This document shows positions 1 through 9,698 of a DNA stretch of 64,000 nt, in pieces (within the stretch, counting starts at the first letter, position 1; each line of letters opens with the position of its first letter). Where the stretch lies: contig NZ_JACSQD010000003.1 of assembly GCF_014836775.1 (NCBI RefSeq), forward strand, positions 427,964-491,963, in the 5' to 3' direction. The stretch is from Arthrobacter gallicola. GTDB taxonomy: Bacteria; Actinomycetota; Actinomycetes; Actinomycetales; Micrococcaceae. Under the pieces are notes generated by a model. The model was not told where the DNA came from. It did not search any database and saw only the letters and a program-made list of their open reading frames with translations. A program made the translations under genes and the position numbers.

Positions 1-26
1 GCAGGGACTCAAGAAGCTTAGCAGGT

Positions 27-55
27 CCGGGGCGGTGCCCGGAAACCCGCCCCGG
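27..55 (-). terminator. Stem-loop just after the flavin-module operon
   Basis: A 9-bp perfect inverted repeat (CCGGGGCGG at 27-35, CCGCCCCGG at 47-55) with an 11-nt loop starts right after the stop codon (57-59) of the minus-strand reductase gene. There is no U-tract on the minus strand, as with the other hairpins in this window. It probably ends the three-gene flavin operon. Confidence 0.5.
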
Positions 56-56
56 G

Positions 57-1592
57 TTAGTACCCCAGGAAGGGGTCCGTGTGGACCTTCCGGACACCCG
101 CCCGGCGGACTTCACGCCGGGCGAAAGCAACAGCCGAGGGTGATCCGGCCAGGAAAGCTGACCGCACGGCGGCGTCGGGCACGGCCTGCAGCAACCGGGC
201 CGCATCCGGGAGGCCGGGGCCAAGCCAGGTCCATCCCGGCAGCAGCGGGTCCTGCGGTGTGCAGGCGAACAACTGCACGCCCAGCTGCGCGAGTTCCGCT
301 GAGTAAGCCAGCTCCTGAGCTGATGAGGCAGCATAAACCAGCACGATGTCCCGTCCTCCAGGCCCTCCGGCAGGGCCGCTGCCGAGGGACCGCAGCTGGC
401 TGATAAAGGGCGTGATTCCGATTCCCGAAGCCACCATCAAAATCTTCTGCGCAGGATCGCGGGGAAGCTGGAAGTCTCCGCCCACAGTCGTGGCAGCAAC
501 CCGGGTGCCGGGCTTCGCGCCCAGCAGCTTCGTCTTGAAGGAGCTGCCGGGGGAAGCAACCCGCATGGCTATGGACACTTCGCCCGCGTCTGCGGGATCC
601 GAGGTGATGCTGAAGATCCGCCGCAGCCCCCGTCCATCCGCGTTCTGGTGCGGAAGGCTCAGTTCCAGATACTGGCCGGCCCGGTAACGCAGGGGGCGTT
701 CCGGAACGAACACCAGTTCGCGGGACGTTGGGGTCAGTTCCCGGGTTTCGCGAAGGCGCAGGCTGATGCCGCCGCGCTGACCGGCCGCGAAGGCCAGCAG
801 GTTTCCGACAAGCAGCGCCAGCTCAGGGGACATAAAGACCGGCCCGGCGGAGAGCGGAGTTGCGAACAGGACTGCGACGACGCCGGCTTCAGCCAGGCGC
901 TGCCAGCGCAGGGGCGGCAGGGTCAGCGGCTCGGACAGCATAAAACCGGCAAAGAAGATGATGGGGTAGGAGGTGAAGGCAGTGACCAGCCCTTCCAGGG
1001 CTGACTCGCCGGAAACGGCGAACCGGAGAACCACAATCCCAACGGTGACCAGGGTAAACACTCCCGCCATCGGCAGCAGCCGGCTTCGGTAGAGCACCAG
1101 CAGAGCGGCTGGCAGAACGACAATGAGCATCAGTGGAGCGGCAACCCACCACACCGGTGTGTTGAGCCCCGTCAGGCCAATCACGACGGCGCCGACCGCC
1201 GCCGGGTTGAAAATGTGCCGGCGGCGCCAGGCGAGAAGGTATTTCGAGGCAGTGGCGGCAAACGCTGCCAGGGCAACGGTGCCAAGTTCAGGTCCGCTGG
1301 TGGTCGGCCAGAAGAGGAAAAACAGCAGGAGGCCGGTGATCAGCGCAGAGTCTGTCTGCGGGAAGGTGCGGAACAGCAGGCCCATCACCCGGCTGGCTAC
1401 CAGTGTTGAGATCACGGCAGTCCCCAGGGCCGCCCCCAGCTCCGCCGGCGTATAGAAAAGTGCGCCGGTCAGGGAAAGCACGAAGGACCATGCCACCATG
1501 GCCAGCAGCGCCAGCACGAGCATGCGGTACATGCTCGTTTTACCGAGCAGGCGCTGCAGCCGAGCGGTGGGGGTACTCAGGGATACGGTCAT
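57..1592 (-). CDS. NqrB/RnfD-like membrane domain fused to FAD/NAD(P)H oxidoreductase
   Basis: A 511-residue fusion. Residues about 1-275 form roughly eight to nine hydrophobic helices resembling the NqrB/RnfD family, including the conserved helix end FMLSEPLTLPPLR (compare MATDPVTAP-type motifs in NqrB/RnfD). Residues about 280-511 are a ferredoxin-reductase-type module: RRIFSITS is the FAD-binding RxYS-type motif, GGDFQLP follows, and MVASGIGITPFISQL is the nucleotide-binding G-x-G-x-T-P motif. No plant-type [2Fe-2S] domain is seen. It is the last gene of a minus operon and its start overlaps the apbE stop (ATGA). Inferred role: take electrons from cytosolic NAD(P)H through FAD and pass them across the membrane to the flavinylated lipoprotein encoded upstream. 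The acceptor is unknown. Confidence 0.8.
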   Translation of the reverse strand: MTVSLSTPTARLQRLLGKTSMYRMLVLALLAMVAWSFVLSLTGALFYTPAELGAALGTAVISTLVASRVMGLLFRTFPQTDSALITGLLLFFLFWPTTSGPELGTVALAAFAATASKYLLAWRRRHIFNPAAVGAVVIGLTGLNTPVWWVAAPLMLIVVLPAALLVLYRSRLLPMAGVFTLVTVGIVVLRFAVSGESALEGLVTAFTSYPIIFFAGFMLSEPLTLPPLRWQRLAEAGVVAVLFATPLSAGPVFMSPELALLVGNLLAFAAGQRGGISLRLRETRELTPTSRELVFVPERPLRYRAGQYLELSLPHQNADGRGLRRIFSITSDPADAGEVSIAMRVASPGSSFKTKLLGAKPGTRVAATTVGGDFQLPRDPAQKILMVASGIGITPFISQLRSLGSGPAGGPGGRDIVLVYAASSAQELAYSAELAQLGVQLFACTPQDPLLPGWTWLGPGLPDAARLLQAVPDAAVRSAFLAGSPSAVAFARREVRRAGVRKVHTDPFLGY

Positions 1593-2464
1593 GAAAAAAG
1601 GACTCCAGCCATAGCGTTGGAAAACTGTGCCCTGCCGTCGGAAAACATCCGGACGTACTCGAAGCTGAACTCGGCTGCGAGCAGGGCGGGGTCTGTGATG
1701 AAAAGTGCGGTTGCCAGGCCGTCGGCGGTCATCGCGTCGGCAGCCAGCACCCAGGTGGCGGCCACGGCGTCCACCGGGCGGCCCGTGGAAGCATCGAGAA
1801 CGTGGTGGAGGCCTTCACCCCAGCTCCGGCGGTTGGCGGCTGAGGCGCACAGTGCGCCGTCCTGAAGGTCCAGAACGCCAATGGCCGCTCCCGGATCGTA
1901 AGGGTGTTCCAGGGCAACCCGGAGGCTCTCCGGCCCCGAATGCCTCATATCGGAACCGGCGTCTACCACTACCGCAGCATATCCGCGCGCGGTGAGCAGC
2001 TCCCAGACGAGGTCCACCAGCTGTCCTTTCCCGGCGGCGCCTACATCCACGGTGGCTGGCTGGTTCAGGGTCAGCGCCACGGTTTCCACTGCCTCCTGGC
2101 GCTGCCAGGAGACGGTGGACGTCCAGCCCGGAGCCGCAGCCGGCGGGCCCAGGGGGCGCAGCGGGTATCCGGGTCCATAGCCGAGCTGCTCCAGCGAACC
2201 CCCGACCAGCGGGTTCAGCCTGCCCTGTGTCAGCCGTTCCAGGCTGTCGAACAGGTCCAGGAGGGGTGCGGCATAGCCGGGAAGGATGGCGGTTCCGCCA
2301 CTGTGGCCCAGAGTGGTCACCGCGGAATCCGGACGGAACCGGGACAACGCTGCGTCGTACTGTTCCACGAGCGCGGCCACCTCACTGCGGACAGCAGTGT
2401 CCACCGGCACCTCCGTGGTGATGTGCCACTGAGTGCCGATCGCCTCAAAGCTGAAGGACTCCAT
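1589..2464 (-). CDS. apbE: ApbE-type FAD:protein FMN transferase
   Basis: 291 residues, near the normal ApbE length without its signal peptide. ApbE covalently attaches FMN from FAD to Thr/Ser in target proteins, using Mg2+. Family motifs occur in order: VDVGAAGKGQLVD (family L-D-L-G-G-x-A-K-G), VDAGSDMR, HHVLDASTGRPV (family H-I-I-D-P-x-T-G) and AMTADGLATALFI (metal-binding D-A-D/L-S-T-A). It lies between the gene for an FMN-binding lipoprotein (13 bp upstream) and the membrane reductase (4-bp overlap), so those are its likely substrates. No clear signal peptide is seen. A cytoplasmic or loosely membrane-associated form would be unusual for modifying an exported lipoprotein, so localisation is uncertain. 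Confidence 0.9.
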   Translation of the reverse strand: MESFSFEAIGTQWHITTEVPVDTAVRSEVAALVEQYDAALSRFRPDSAVTTLGHSGGTAILPGYAAPLLDLFDSLERLTQGRLNPLVGGSLEQLGYGPGYPLRPLGPPAAAPGWTSTVSWQRQEAVETVALTLNQPATVDVGAAGKGQLVDLVWELLTARGYAAVVVDAGSDMRHSGPESLRVALEHPYDPGAAIGVLDLQDGALCASAANRRSWGEGLHHVLDASTGRPVDAVAATWVLAADAMTADGLATALFITDPALLAAEFSFEYVRMFSDGRAQFSNAMAGVLFS

Positions 2465-2477
2465 GAGCTGCGGACCC

Positions 2478-2951
2478 CTAGCCGGCGGCCTCGCCCTTAA
2501 TCATCTCCAGGGCCTTGTTGAAGCCCTGGCTGGTGAGGGAGGAACCTGCCACCTTGCCGACATCCAGGCTGTCCAGGGGCTTGCCCACTACCTGCTCCTG
2601 GATTCCGTCGGTGAACTCCGCCTGGTACCGCTTCGACGTCGGATTGTTGCCCGACGGCGTGACCTCCACAGCGGTTACGGTGCCGCCGGAAAGGGTCATT
2701 TTGACGGTGACTTCTTCCTTCTGGTTCGACGGAGGAATGTAGGAACCGGTTCCCGTGTATTCGCCGTCGGCGTAGTTCCCGGGGCCCTCCGCGCCGGTCC
2801 CGGCCGCGGCCGATGCCGGGGAAGAAGCGGGGGAGGACGCCGGCGTGCCTGCGGCATTGTCTGCGGCACCGTCAGAGCCGCAGCCTGCGGTCCCGAGCAG
2901 CGTTAACCCGGCAACGACGGTCAGAAGGGGCTTTGTGGCCTGGGGTTTCAC
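2478..2951 (-). CDS. FMN-binding domain lipoprotein (flavinylation target)
   Basis: 157 residues from a GTG start at 2951, chosen because AAGGAG sits 5 nt upstream. Longer in-frame starts lack a ribosome site. Residues 1-23 are a lipoprotein-type signal ending G-T-A-G-C24 (Thr at -3 is off-consensus). An Ala/Ser/Pro-rich linker follows, and residues about 65-157 are an FMN_bind domain. The motif VAGSSLTSQGF matches the SGATxTS-type flavinylation site, with the conserved Thr-Ser where FMN is linked by ApbE. First gene of the flavin module, transcribed divergently from argS. Predicted role: an extracytoplasmic one- or two-electron carrier fed by the membrane reductase. Confidence 0.85.
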   Translation of the reverse strand: MKPQATKPLLTVVAGLTLLGTAGCGSDGAADNAAGTPASSPASSPASAAAGTGAEGPGNYADGEYTGTGSYIPPSNQKEEVTVKMTLSGGTVTAVEVTPSGNNPTSKRYQAEFTDGIQEQVVGKPLDSLDVGKVAGSSLTSQGFNKALEMIKGEAAG

Positions 2952-3075
2952 GGTTTCTCCTTGGTCTCTGGCGGCGCGTCCGCTGGGAGCAGTTGACCGC
3001 CGCGGCGGCTGGGCAGCCGGGCGGGGACGAGAAAGATGCTCCCCCTTTATTACAGCGCATGAACCCTGCAGGTTC

Positions 3076-3104
3076 GGCTCTTCGGTGCCCGGCACCGAAG
3101 AGCC
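3076..3104. promoter_or_regulatory. 29-bp perfect dyad in the argS/flavin-module divergent region
   Basis: GGCTCTTCGGTGCC (3076-3089) and its exact reverse complement (3091-3104) are separated by one base. It lies between two divergent genes, where no terminator is expected, and upstream of the likely flavin-module promoter (a TGTAAT-like box near 3043-3048 on minus). This suggests a regulator-binding site or cruciform. A second palindrome, CCGCCGCGGCGG, lies at 2997-3008. The remainder of 2952-3175 has no gene. Confidence 0.6.
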
Positions 3105-3163
3105 CCAGGTGCGGTGCACAGGGATCCCCAGCGGAGGAATAAGGGCGCGGCGCCTGTCCCCGC

Positions 3164-3175
3164 TATGCTTAACCG
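3164..3175 (+). promoter_or_regulatory. argS -10 element, leaderless arrangement
   Basis: TATGCT (3164-3169) is followed by six bases and then the GTG start at 3176, so transcription should begin at the start codon itself. No ribosome-binding site precedes the GTG, which supports leaderless translation. No TTGACA-like -35 is visible. Confidence 0.6.
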
Positions 3176-4825
3176 GTGACTCCTGAAGAACTTTCCTCCG
3201 CCGTAACTGCCTGCCTCAAAGACGCCATCGATGCGGGTGATTTCAGCATCGAGCTTCCCTCCGAGGTTCGTGTGGAGCGGCCAAAAAACCGGGAGCATGG
3301 TGACTGGGCCACGAACATTGCCCTCCAGCTCTCGAAGCAGGCCGGCATGAACCCCCGCCAGTTCGCGGAAATCCTGTCCTCCCGGCTGGAGAAGATCGAC
3401 GGCGTCGCCAAGGTCGACATCGCCGGCCCGGGCTTCCTGAACATCACGCTCGACGCCGGCGCAGCCGGTGAGCTGGCCAAGGCGATCGTGGAAGCCGGCC
3501 CTGCCTACGGCCGCTCCGATACACTGGCCGGCACCCGGATCAACCTCGAATTCGTCTCGGCCAACCCCACCGGGCCAATCCACCTCGGCGGAACCCGCTG
3601 GGCGGCCGTCGGTGACGCGCTGGCCCGGGTTTTCGAGTCCCAGGGTGCGGACGTCACCCGCGAGTACTACTTCAATGACCACGGCGCTCAGATCGACCGT
3701 TTCGCCCGCTCCCTCCTCGCCTCCGCCAAGGGCGAACCCGCCCCGGAGGACGGTTATGCCGGCGCCTACATCGAGGACATCGCAGCGCGCGTGCTCGCAG
3801 CGGAACCGAACATTATGGAACTTCCCGAGGCTGAGGCGCAGGAGCGTTTCCGCGCCGTCGGTGTTGATTTGATGTTTGGTGACATCAAGGAATCCCTGCA
3901 CAACTTCGGTGTCGACTTCGACGTGTTCTTCCACGAGGACTCCCTGCACGAAAACGGCCAGGTGGAGAAGCTTCTGGAACAGCTGAAGGGCTCGAAGAAT
4001 CTTTACGAGAAGGACGGCGCGTGGTGGCTGAACTCCACGGAGTTCGGTGACGACAAGGACCGCGTGGTCATCAAGTCCGATGGCAACGCCGCCTACATTG
4101 CCGGCGATATCGCCTACATCCAGAACAAGCGCGAGCGCGGCTTTGATCTGAACATCTACATGCTTGGCGCCGACCACCACGGCTACGTGGCCCGGCTGAA
4201 GGCCGCCGCGGCGGCCCTGGGGCATGATCCGGAGTGCGTCGAGGTGCTGATCGGCCAGATGGTGAATCTGGTCAAGGACGGCAAGCCGGTCCGGATGTCC
4301 AAGCGCGCCGGCACGGTGGTCACGCTCGAGGATCTGGTCGACGCCGTTGGCGTTGATGCCGCCCGTTACACCCTGGCCCGTTTCTCCGCCGACTCGAACA
4401 TCGACGTCGACCTGGACCTGCTGACCAAGCGCAGCAACGAGAACCCGGTGTTTTACGTCCAGTACGCACACGCCCGGACCTATGCCCTGGCCCGCAACGC
4501 GGAGGCCGCCGGCGTTGATGATTCCGCGTTCGACGCCTCGCTGCTCACCCATCCCACGGAAGGCGCGCTGCTGGCAGCCCTGGGCCAGTACCCCGGTGTC
4601 CTGGCCCAGGCAAGCACTTTCCGCGAACCGCACCGCGTAGCCCGCCATCTGGAGGTCATCGCCGGCACCTACCACCGCTGGTACGATGCCTGCCGCATCG
4701 CCCCGCAGAACGGCGAGGAAGTCACCGACGTCAACCGCACTCGGCTGTGGTTGAACACCGCGGCGCGGCAGGTCCTGGCCAATGGGCTGAACCTGCTCGG
4801 CGTCTCCGCACCGGAAAGGATGTAA
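3176..4825 (+). CDS. argS: Arginyl-tRNA synthetase
   Basis: 549 residues, full length for class I ArgRS, which charges tRNA-Arg using ATP. The N-terminal Add1-type domain is followed by [14 protein letters not shown] carrying the HIGH-type signature (HLGG), [10 protein letters not shown], and RMSKRAG as the KMSKS equivalent. The anticodon-binding helical domain ends in the typical [11 protein letters not shown]. Start GTG at 3176 is set by the -10 spacing and by the residues aligning with other ArgRS N-termini. First gene of a probable argS-lysA-hom-thrC-thrB operon (lysA follows after 7 bp). Confidence 0.97.
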   Translation: MTPEELSSAVTACLKDAIDAGDFSIELPSEVRVERPKNREHGDWATNIALQLSKQAGMNPRQFAEILSSRLEKIDGVAKVDIAGPGFLNITLDAGAAGELAKAIVEAGPAYGRSDTLAGTRINLEFVSANPTGPIHLGGTRWAAVGDALARVFESQGADVTREYYFNDHGAQIDRFARSLLASAKGEPAPEDGYAGAYIEDIAARVLAAEPNIMELPEAEAQERFRAVGVDLMFGDIKESLHNFGVDFDVFFHEDSLHENGQVEKLLEQLKGSKNLYEKDGAWWLNSTEFGDDKDRVVIKSDGNAAYIAGDIAYIQNKRERGFDLNIYMLGADHHGYVARLKAAAAALGHDPECVEVLIGQMVNLVKDGKPVRMSKRAGTVVTLEDLVDAVGVDAARYTLARFSADSNIDVDLDLLTKRSNENPVFYVQYAHARTYALARNAEAAGVDDSAFDASLLTHPTEGALLAALGQYPGVLAQASTFREPHRVARHLEVIAGTYHRWYDACRIAPQNGEEVTDVNRTRLWLNTAARQVLANGLNLLGVSAPERM

Positions 4826-4832
4826 GGCAGCC

Positions 4833-6263
4833 ATGACCGCATCTGAGCTGGCACCTGCCTGGCTGAGCTACCCCGAAGACGCCAACTCACTCTCCGGGGA
4901 CATCTGGGCCCGCGATGTGACCCGCGGCGGCAACGGGGAACTGGAGATTTCCGGTATCCCGGTATCGGCCCTGGCCAAGGAGTACGGCACCCCGCTGTTC
5001 GTGGTCTCCGAGGCGGATTTCCGCGCCCGTGCCCGGGACTTCAAGGACTCTTTTGATGCGGCGTTTGAGAGCCTGTGCGGGGGAGTGGACGTCTACTACG
5101 CGGGCAAATCCTTCCTCTGCACTGAAATTGCCCGCTGGGTCGCTGACGAGGGCCTTCGCCTGGACACCTGTTCCGGCGGCGAACTTGCCGTCGCCAAGCG
5201 CGCCGGCATCCCCGGAGCCCATCTGGGCCTGCACGGCAACAACAAGTCGGACGCTGAACTGAACCGTGCCCTGGACATGGAACTGGGCCGGATCGTCGTC
5301 GACTCACTTCCCGAACTCGACCGGCTGGGCGCGATTGCCGCCGGCCGCGGTCTCCGCGCCAACGTGATGCTGCGCCTGACCCCCGGCGTCCACGCCCACA
5401 CCCACGAGTTCATTGCCACCGCGCATGAGGACCAGAAATTCGGCCTGTCCATGGCCCCGGACCCTGAAACAGGTTCCTCGCCGGCAGCGGATGCCGTCGC
5501 TGCGGCACTGGCGAACCCGGGGATCCGGCTGCTCGGCCTGCACAGCCACATTGGTTCGCAGATCTTCGATCCCGCCGGCTTTGAGCTGGCCGCCCGCCGC
5601 CTGCTGGCGTTTATGGCCGAGATCAAGCAGGTCCACGGCGTCGAACTCCCCGAACTCGACCTGGGCGGCGGCTACGGAATCGCCTACACCGAAGCGGACA
5701 CCCCGCGTCCGGCGGCGGAAATCGCCAAAGCCATGGCCGCCGTGGTGGGCGCCACCTGCACCGAACTGGACCTGGCTGTTCCGCGGATTTCGATCGAACC
5801 CGGACGCGCGATCGTGGGGCCGACCACCTTCACGCTGTACCGCGCCGGAACCATCAAGACCGTCCGCGTGGACACCCCCGAAGGGGGCAGCGCTCCGCGC
5901 CGCTACGTATCGGTTGACGGCGGGATGAGCGACAACGCCCGGCCGGTGCTGTACGACGCCGACTACACCGCCGTCCTGGCGTCACGGACCTCGGTTCATG
6001 ACGCGGTTATGTCGCGCGTGGTTGGCAAACACTGCGAGAGCGGGGACATAGTAGTCAGGGATGTTTACCTGCCCTCGGACGTGGATCACGGGGACCTGCT
6101 GGCCGTTCCCGGTACGGGCGCCTACTGCTGGGCGCTCTCCAGCAACTACAACTACATCGCCCGCCCGCCCGTCGTCGCTGTCCGGAACGGTGCCGCGCGG
6201 CTGATCATCCGGGGCGAAACCGAAGACGACCTGCTGGCCCGCGACGTCTCAGAACCGGCATAG
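4833..6263 (+). CDS. lysA: Diaminopimelate decarboxylase
   Basis: 476 residues. PLP-dependent fold-III decarboxylase converting meso-diaminopimelate to L-lysine, the last step of lysine synthesis. The PLP lysine is K92 in VYYAGKSF. HSHIGSQI, the glycine-rich DLGGGYG and EPGRAIVGP (phosphate and substrate contacts) follow in order, and GKHCESGD holds the catalytic cysteine. It sits 7 bp after argS and 14 bp before hom, so it is probably co-transcribed. AGGAGAAGG in the lysA-hom gap is the hom ribosome site. The argS-lysA-hom order is standard in actinobacteria. Confidence 0.97.
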   Translation: MTASELAPAWLSYPEDANSLSGDIWARDVTRGGNGELEISGIPVSALAKEYGTPLFVVSEADFRARARDFKDSFDAAFESLCGGVDVYYAGKSFLCTEIARWVADEGLRLDTCSGGELAVAKRAGIPGAHLGLHGNNKSDAELNRALDMELGRIVVDSLPELDRLGAIAAGRGLRANVMLRLTPGVHAHTHEFIATAHEDQKFGLSMAPDPETGSSPAADAVAAALANPGIRLLGLHSHIGSQIFDPAGFELAARRLLAFMAEIKQVHGVELPELDLGGGYGIAYTEADTPRPAAEIAKAMAAVVGATCTELDLAVPRISIEPGRAIVGPTTFTLYRAGTIKTVRVDTPEGGSAPRRYVSVDGGMSDNARPVLYDADYTAVLASRTSVHDAVMSRVVGKHCESGDIVVRDVYLPSDVDHGDLLAVPGTGAYCWALSSNYNYIARPPVVAVRNGAARLIIRGETEDDLLARDVSEPA

Positions 6264-6277
6264 GAGAAGGCACAGAA

Positions 6278-7576
6278 ATGAAGACCCTCAAAGTAGCCCT
6301 GTTGGGATGCGGGAACGTGGGATCCCAGGTGGCACGAGTCCTCCTTGATGATGCCGCTGACCTCAGCGCCCGCACGGGTGCCCGCCTGGAACTTGCAGGC
6401 ATCGCGGTCCGCAACCCGGACGCTCCGCGCGGCGAAGAACTTCCGCGTGAGCTGTTCACCACGGACGCGGAAGCCCTCGTCGAGTCGGCGGACATCGTCA
6501 TTGAACTGATGGGCGGCATCGAACCGGCCCGCACGCTGATCCTGCACGCCATCGGCCACGGCGCGTCCGTGGTGACCGGCAACAAGGCACTCCTCGCAGC
6601 CGACGGCGCAGCACTGTATGAGAAGGCCGACGCCGCCGGTGTCCGCCTGGCCTACGAAGCCGCCGTCGCCGGCGCCATCCCGATCCTGGGCCCGATCCGC
6701 GACAGCCTTTCCGGCGACCGGATCACCCGCGTGCTCGGCATCGTCAACGGCACCACCAACTACATCCTGGACCAGATGGACACCACCGGTGCACAGTTCG
6801 CTGACGCACTGGCCGAGGCCCAGCGCCTGGGTTACGCCGAGGCTGATCCGACCGCCGACGTCGGCGGGCACGACGCCGCAGCCAAGGGCGCCATCCTGGC
6901 CTCACTGGCCTTCCACACCACGTTCGACATGAAAAACGTGTCCTGTGAAGGCATCACTGACATCACTGCCCAGGACATCGCTGCGGCAAAGGACGCCGGG
7001 TTCGTTATCAAACTGCTCGCGATCGCCGAGAAGTTCGAGTCCGACGGCGCCGAGGGCGTCAGCGTCCGGGTGCACCCCACCCTGCTGCCCCGCACCCACC
7101 CGCTGGCTGCGGTCCACGGTGCCTTCAACGCAGTGTTCGTCGAGGCCGAAAACGCCGGCGAGCTGATGTTCTACGGCCAGGGCGCCGGCGGCACCCCCAC
7201 CGCCTCCGCCGTGATGGGCGACGTCGTAACCGTCGCGCGCCGGATGGTCCTCGGCGGACATATGGGCGTGGAAGCTGCCTCCGGGCATGTTCCGGCCCTG
7301 CCGCTGGAGAAGGTCACCACCAGCTACAGCATCGGGCTGGATGTTGCCGACGCTCCGGGCGTGTTGTCCGCCGTCGCGCAGGTCTTCGCCGACCACGGCG
7401 TCTCGATCGAAACCATGCGGCAGACCAGCCACACCGACGCTGCAAACGCGTCGGCTGAACTGCGTTTTGTCACGCACCGCGCACCCGAGGCCGCCCTGGC
7501 GGCCACCGTTGAGGCCATCAAGGGCCTGGACGTCATCAATTCCGTCACATCCGTCCTGCGGGTAGAAGGAGTCTAG
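6278..7576 (+). CDS. hom: Homoserine dehydrogenase
   Basis: 432 residues. Reduces aspartate semialdehyde to homoserine with NAD(P)H, the branch point to threonine and methionine. N-terminal Rossmann motif [17 protein letters not shown], then VTGNKALLA with the catalytic-domain lysine, and [12 protein letters not shown] with [16 protein letters not shown], the family signature. The C-terminal 80 residues, beginning [20 protein letters not shown], form an ACT domain, predicting allosteric feedback (threonine in related enzymes). Four bases separate it from thrC. Confidence 0.97.
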   Translation: MKTLKVALLGCGNVGSQVARVLLDDAADLSARTGARLELAGIAVRNPDAPRGEELPRELFTTDAEALVESADIVIELMGGIEPARTLILHAIGHGASVVTGNKALLAADGAALYEKADAAGVRLAYEAAVAGAIPILGPIRDSLSGDRITRVLGIVNGTTNYILDQMDTTGAQFADALAEAQRLGYAEADPTADVGGHDAAAKGAILASLAFHTTFDMKNVSCEGITDITAQDIAAAKDAGFVIKLLAIAEKFESDGAEGVSVRVHPTLLPRTHPLAAVHGAFNAVFVEAENAGELMFYGQGAGGTPTASAVMGDVVTVARRMVLGGHMGVEAASGHVPALPLEKVTTSYSIGLDVADAPGVLSAVAQVFADHGVSIETMRQTSHTDAANASAELRFVTHRAPEAALAATVEAIKGLDVINSVTSVLRVEGV

Positions 7577-7580
7577 AACC

Positions 7581-8705
7581 GTGGCTCATCAATGGCGCGG
7601 CGTTATCCGCGAGTACGCCGACCGTCTGCCGGTTACCGACAGCACCGAAATCATCACCCTTGGTGAAGGCGGCACCCCGCTGGTCCACGCGAAGGCCCTC
7701 TCCGAGCTGACCGGCAACGAGGTATACCTCAAGGTCGAAGGCATGAACCCCACCGGGTCTTTCAAGGACCGCGGCATGACCATGGCCATGACCGCCGCGG
7801 TGGAAGCCGGGGCGAAGGCCGTTGTCTGCGCTTCCACCGGCAACACCAGTGCCTCCGCCGCTGCCTACGCCACCCAGGCCGGGATCACCTGCGCCGTGCT
7901 GGTGCCGGACGGCAAGATCTCCATGGGCAAGCTCAGCCAGGCGATCGCCCACGGCGCGCAGCTGCTGCAGGTCAACGGCAACTTCGACAACTGCCTTGAG
8001 GTGGCACGGAAGCTGGCCGAGGCGTACCCGGTGTTCCTGGTCAACTCGGTGAACCCCGCACGCATTGAAGGCCAGAAGACCGCGTCCTTCGAGGTTGTGG
8101 ATTTCCTCGGCGACGCTCCTGACTACCACCTGCTGCCCGTCGGCAACGCCGGAAATATCACGGCATACTGGCGCGGCTACCAGGAATACGCCCAGCCCTG
8201 GACGAACAACGCCGGGACGGAACTTCCTCCCGTCGCCACCAAGACCCCCGTTATGTGGGGCTTCCAGGCTGAAGGTGCGTCCCCGCTGGTCAAGGGGCAC
8301 CCGGTCACCGAGCCGGACACCATTGCCACGGCTATCCGGATCGGCAACCCGGCCTCCTGGGATCAGGCGATCGCCGCGCGGGACGAGTCCGGCGGACTGA
8401 TCGAAGCCGTTACCGACACCGAAATCCTCGAAGCGCACCGCTGGCTCTCCTCCCGTGAAGGCGTCTTCGTGGAGCCGGCTTCAGCGGCCGGTGTCGCGGG
8501 GCTGCTGAAGAAGCACGCGGCCGGCGAAGCTCCCACGGGCAAGAAGATCGTCATCACGGTCACCGGACACGGCCTGAAGGACCCGCAGTGGGCCCTCCGG
8601 ACCGCCGACGGCGCTGATGTCGAGCCGACCAAGGTGGAGTTCGACGTCGTAAGCGTCGCCGCTGCCCTGGGCCTCGAAGATTCCGCTCCCGCGGCAGCGC
8701 GCTAA
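7581..8705 (+). CDS. thrC: Threonine synthase
   Basis: 374 residues from GTG at 7581, just after GAAGGAG. PLP enzyme converting O-phosphohomoserine to threonine. The PLP-binding lysine is K62 in [10 protein letters not shown], the phosphate-binding loop is [13 protein letters not shown], and [13 protein letters not shown] follows. The length matches the short bacterial class, which lacks the N-terminal regulatory extension. Between hom and thrB in the operon. Confidence 0.97.
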   Translation: MAHQWRGVIREYADRLPVTDSTEIITLGEGGTPLVHAKALSELTGNEVYLKVEGMNPTGSFKDRGMTMAMTAAVEAGAKAVVCASTGNTSASAAAYATQAGITCAVLVPDGKISMGKLSQAIAHGAQLLQVNGNFDNCLEVARKLAEAYPVFLVNSVNPARIEGQKTASFEVVDFLGDAPDYHLLPVGNAGNITAYWRGYQEYAQPWTNNAGTELPPVATKTPVMWGFQAEGASPLVKGHPVTEPDTIATAIRIGNPASWDQAIAARDESGGLIEAVTDTEILEAHRWLSSREGVFVEPASAAGVAGLLKKHAAGEAPTGKKIVITVTGHGLKDPQWALRTADGADVEPTKVEFDVVSVAAALGLEDSAPAAAR

Positions 8706-8714
8706 GCGAAGCCG

Positions 8715-9698
8715 ATGCAGGTGAAACAGGCACACACTGCGCGGGATGCTGCGCCCGCCCCGCGCGTCGCACCCGGGCAGGACATCACCGTCAGTGTGCC
8801 CGCAACAAGCGCCAACCTCGGCCCGGGCTTCGACAGCCTGGGCATGGCGGTCAGCCTGTTCGATACGGTGCGGGTGCGCACCACGGACACCGGACGCATC
8901 AGCGTGCGGGTCCGCGGCGAGGGTGCTGACACGCTGCCCACCGACGGAACGCACCTCGTGGCCCGGACCATCGTGGACACCATCGAGAACGCGGGCTGCG
9001 GCATCGGCGGGTTCGAACTCGAATGCGAGAACGTGATACCGCACGGCCGCGGCCTGGGGTCCTCGGCGTCGGCCATTGTCTCCGGTGTGCTGGCAGGCAA
9101 CGCGCTGCTGCCGGCGGCCGTCCAGCTGGATCCGGCCGGGCTGCTGCATGCCTGTTCGGTCCTGGAAGGGCATCCGGACAATGTGGCACCGGCGCTGAGC
9201 GGCGGCCTCGCAGTGTCGTGGGAAGAGGAGGGCCGTTTCCGGTCCGTCACGGCCCAGGTTCATCCGGACATTGTTCCCGTAGTGGCAGTGCCTGCAACCG
9301 AACTGTCCACGGAAAGCGCGCGCGGACTGCTGCCGCAGGCCGTTCCGCACCGGGACGCGGCGGCAAACTCCGGCCGTGCCGCGCTGCTGATGCACGCCAT
9401 GGCTGCTGATCCGTCGCTGCTGCTCGCCGGGACCGAGGATTTTCTGCACCAGTCCTACCGGGCACCCGCGATGCAGCCCAGCGCCGCCCTCATCCGGACG
9501 CTGCGCGCCGCGGGTTTCGCGGCAGTCGTTTCCGGAGCGGGACCGACCGTTATGGTCCTGGCTGCGGGTGCGGACCAGGCCGCTGCCGCTGCCGTCCTGA
9601 TCGACCGGCATCTGGCCGCGCAGGCGCTGGAGAATTGGCGTGTGCTGCGGCTTGGCGTAGACCGAGATGGTGCTAGAGTGGTAGTGCACCAACGGTAA
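8715..9698 (+). CDS. thrB: Homoserine kinase
   Basis: 327 residues. GHMP-family kinase that makes O-phosphohomoserine for ThrC. Family motif 1 is SVPATSANLGPGFDSLG, the ATP-binding loop is PHGRGLGSSASAIVSG, and motif 3 SGAGPTVMVLA is near the C-terminus. About 20 residues precede motif 1, and the ATG at 8715 has only a weak purine stretch upstream, so the true start could be a little downstream. Last gene of the aspartate-family group. Its 3' end contains the likely rho promoter. Confidence 0.96.
   Translation: MQVKQAHTARDAAPAPRVAPGQDITVSVPATSANLGPGFDSLGMAVSLFDTVRVRTTDTGRISVRVRGEGADTLPTDGTHLVARTIVDTIENAGCGIGGFELECENVIPHGRGLGSSASAIVSGVLAGNALLPAAVQLDPAGLLHACSVLEGHPDNVAPALSGGLAVSWEEEGRFRSVTAQVHPDIVPVVAVPATELSTESARGLLPQAVPHRDAAANSGRAALLMHAMAADPSLLLAGTEDFLHQSYRAPAMQPSAALIRTLRAAGFAAVVSGAGPTVMVLAAGADQAAAAAVLIDRHLAAQALENWRVLRLGVDRDGARVVVHQR
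9652..9679 (+). promoter_or_regulatory. Likely rho promoter inside the thrB 3' end
   Basis: TTGGCG (9652-9657), a 16-bp spacer and TAGAGT (9674-9679) form a plausible housekeeping-sigma promoter reading toward rho. It would give a leader of about 430 nt. Confidence 0.45.

Noticed and set aside
3076..3104. Transcription terminator
   Set aside because: Between divergent genes with no upstream transcript to end on either strand; more likely an operator.
3050..4834. 594-codon open frame antisense to argS
   Set aside because: It lies exactly opposite argS, has low-complexity Gly/Val/Gln-rich sequence typical of GC-rich antisense frames, and shows no ribosome site or family motif.
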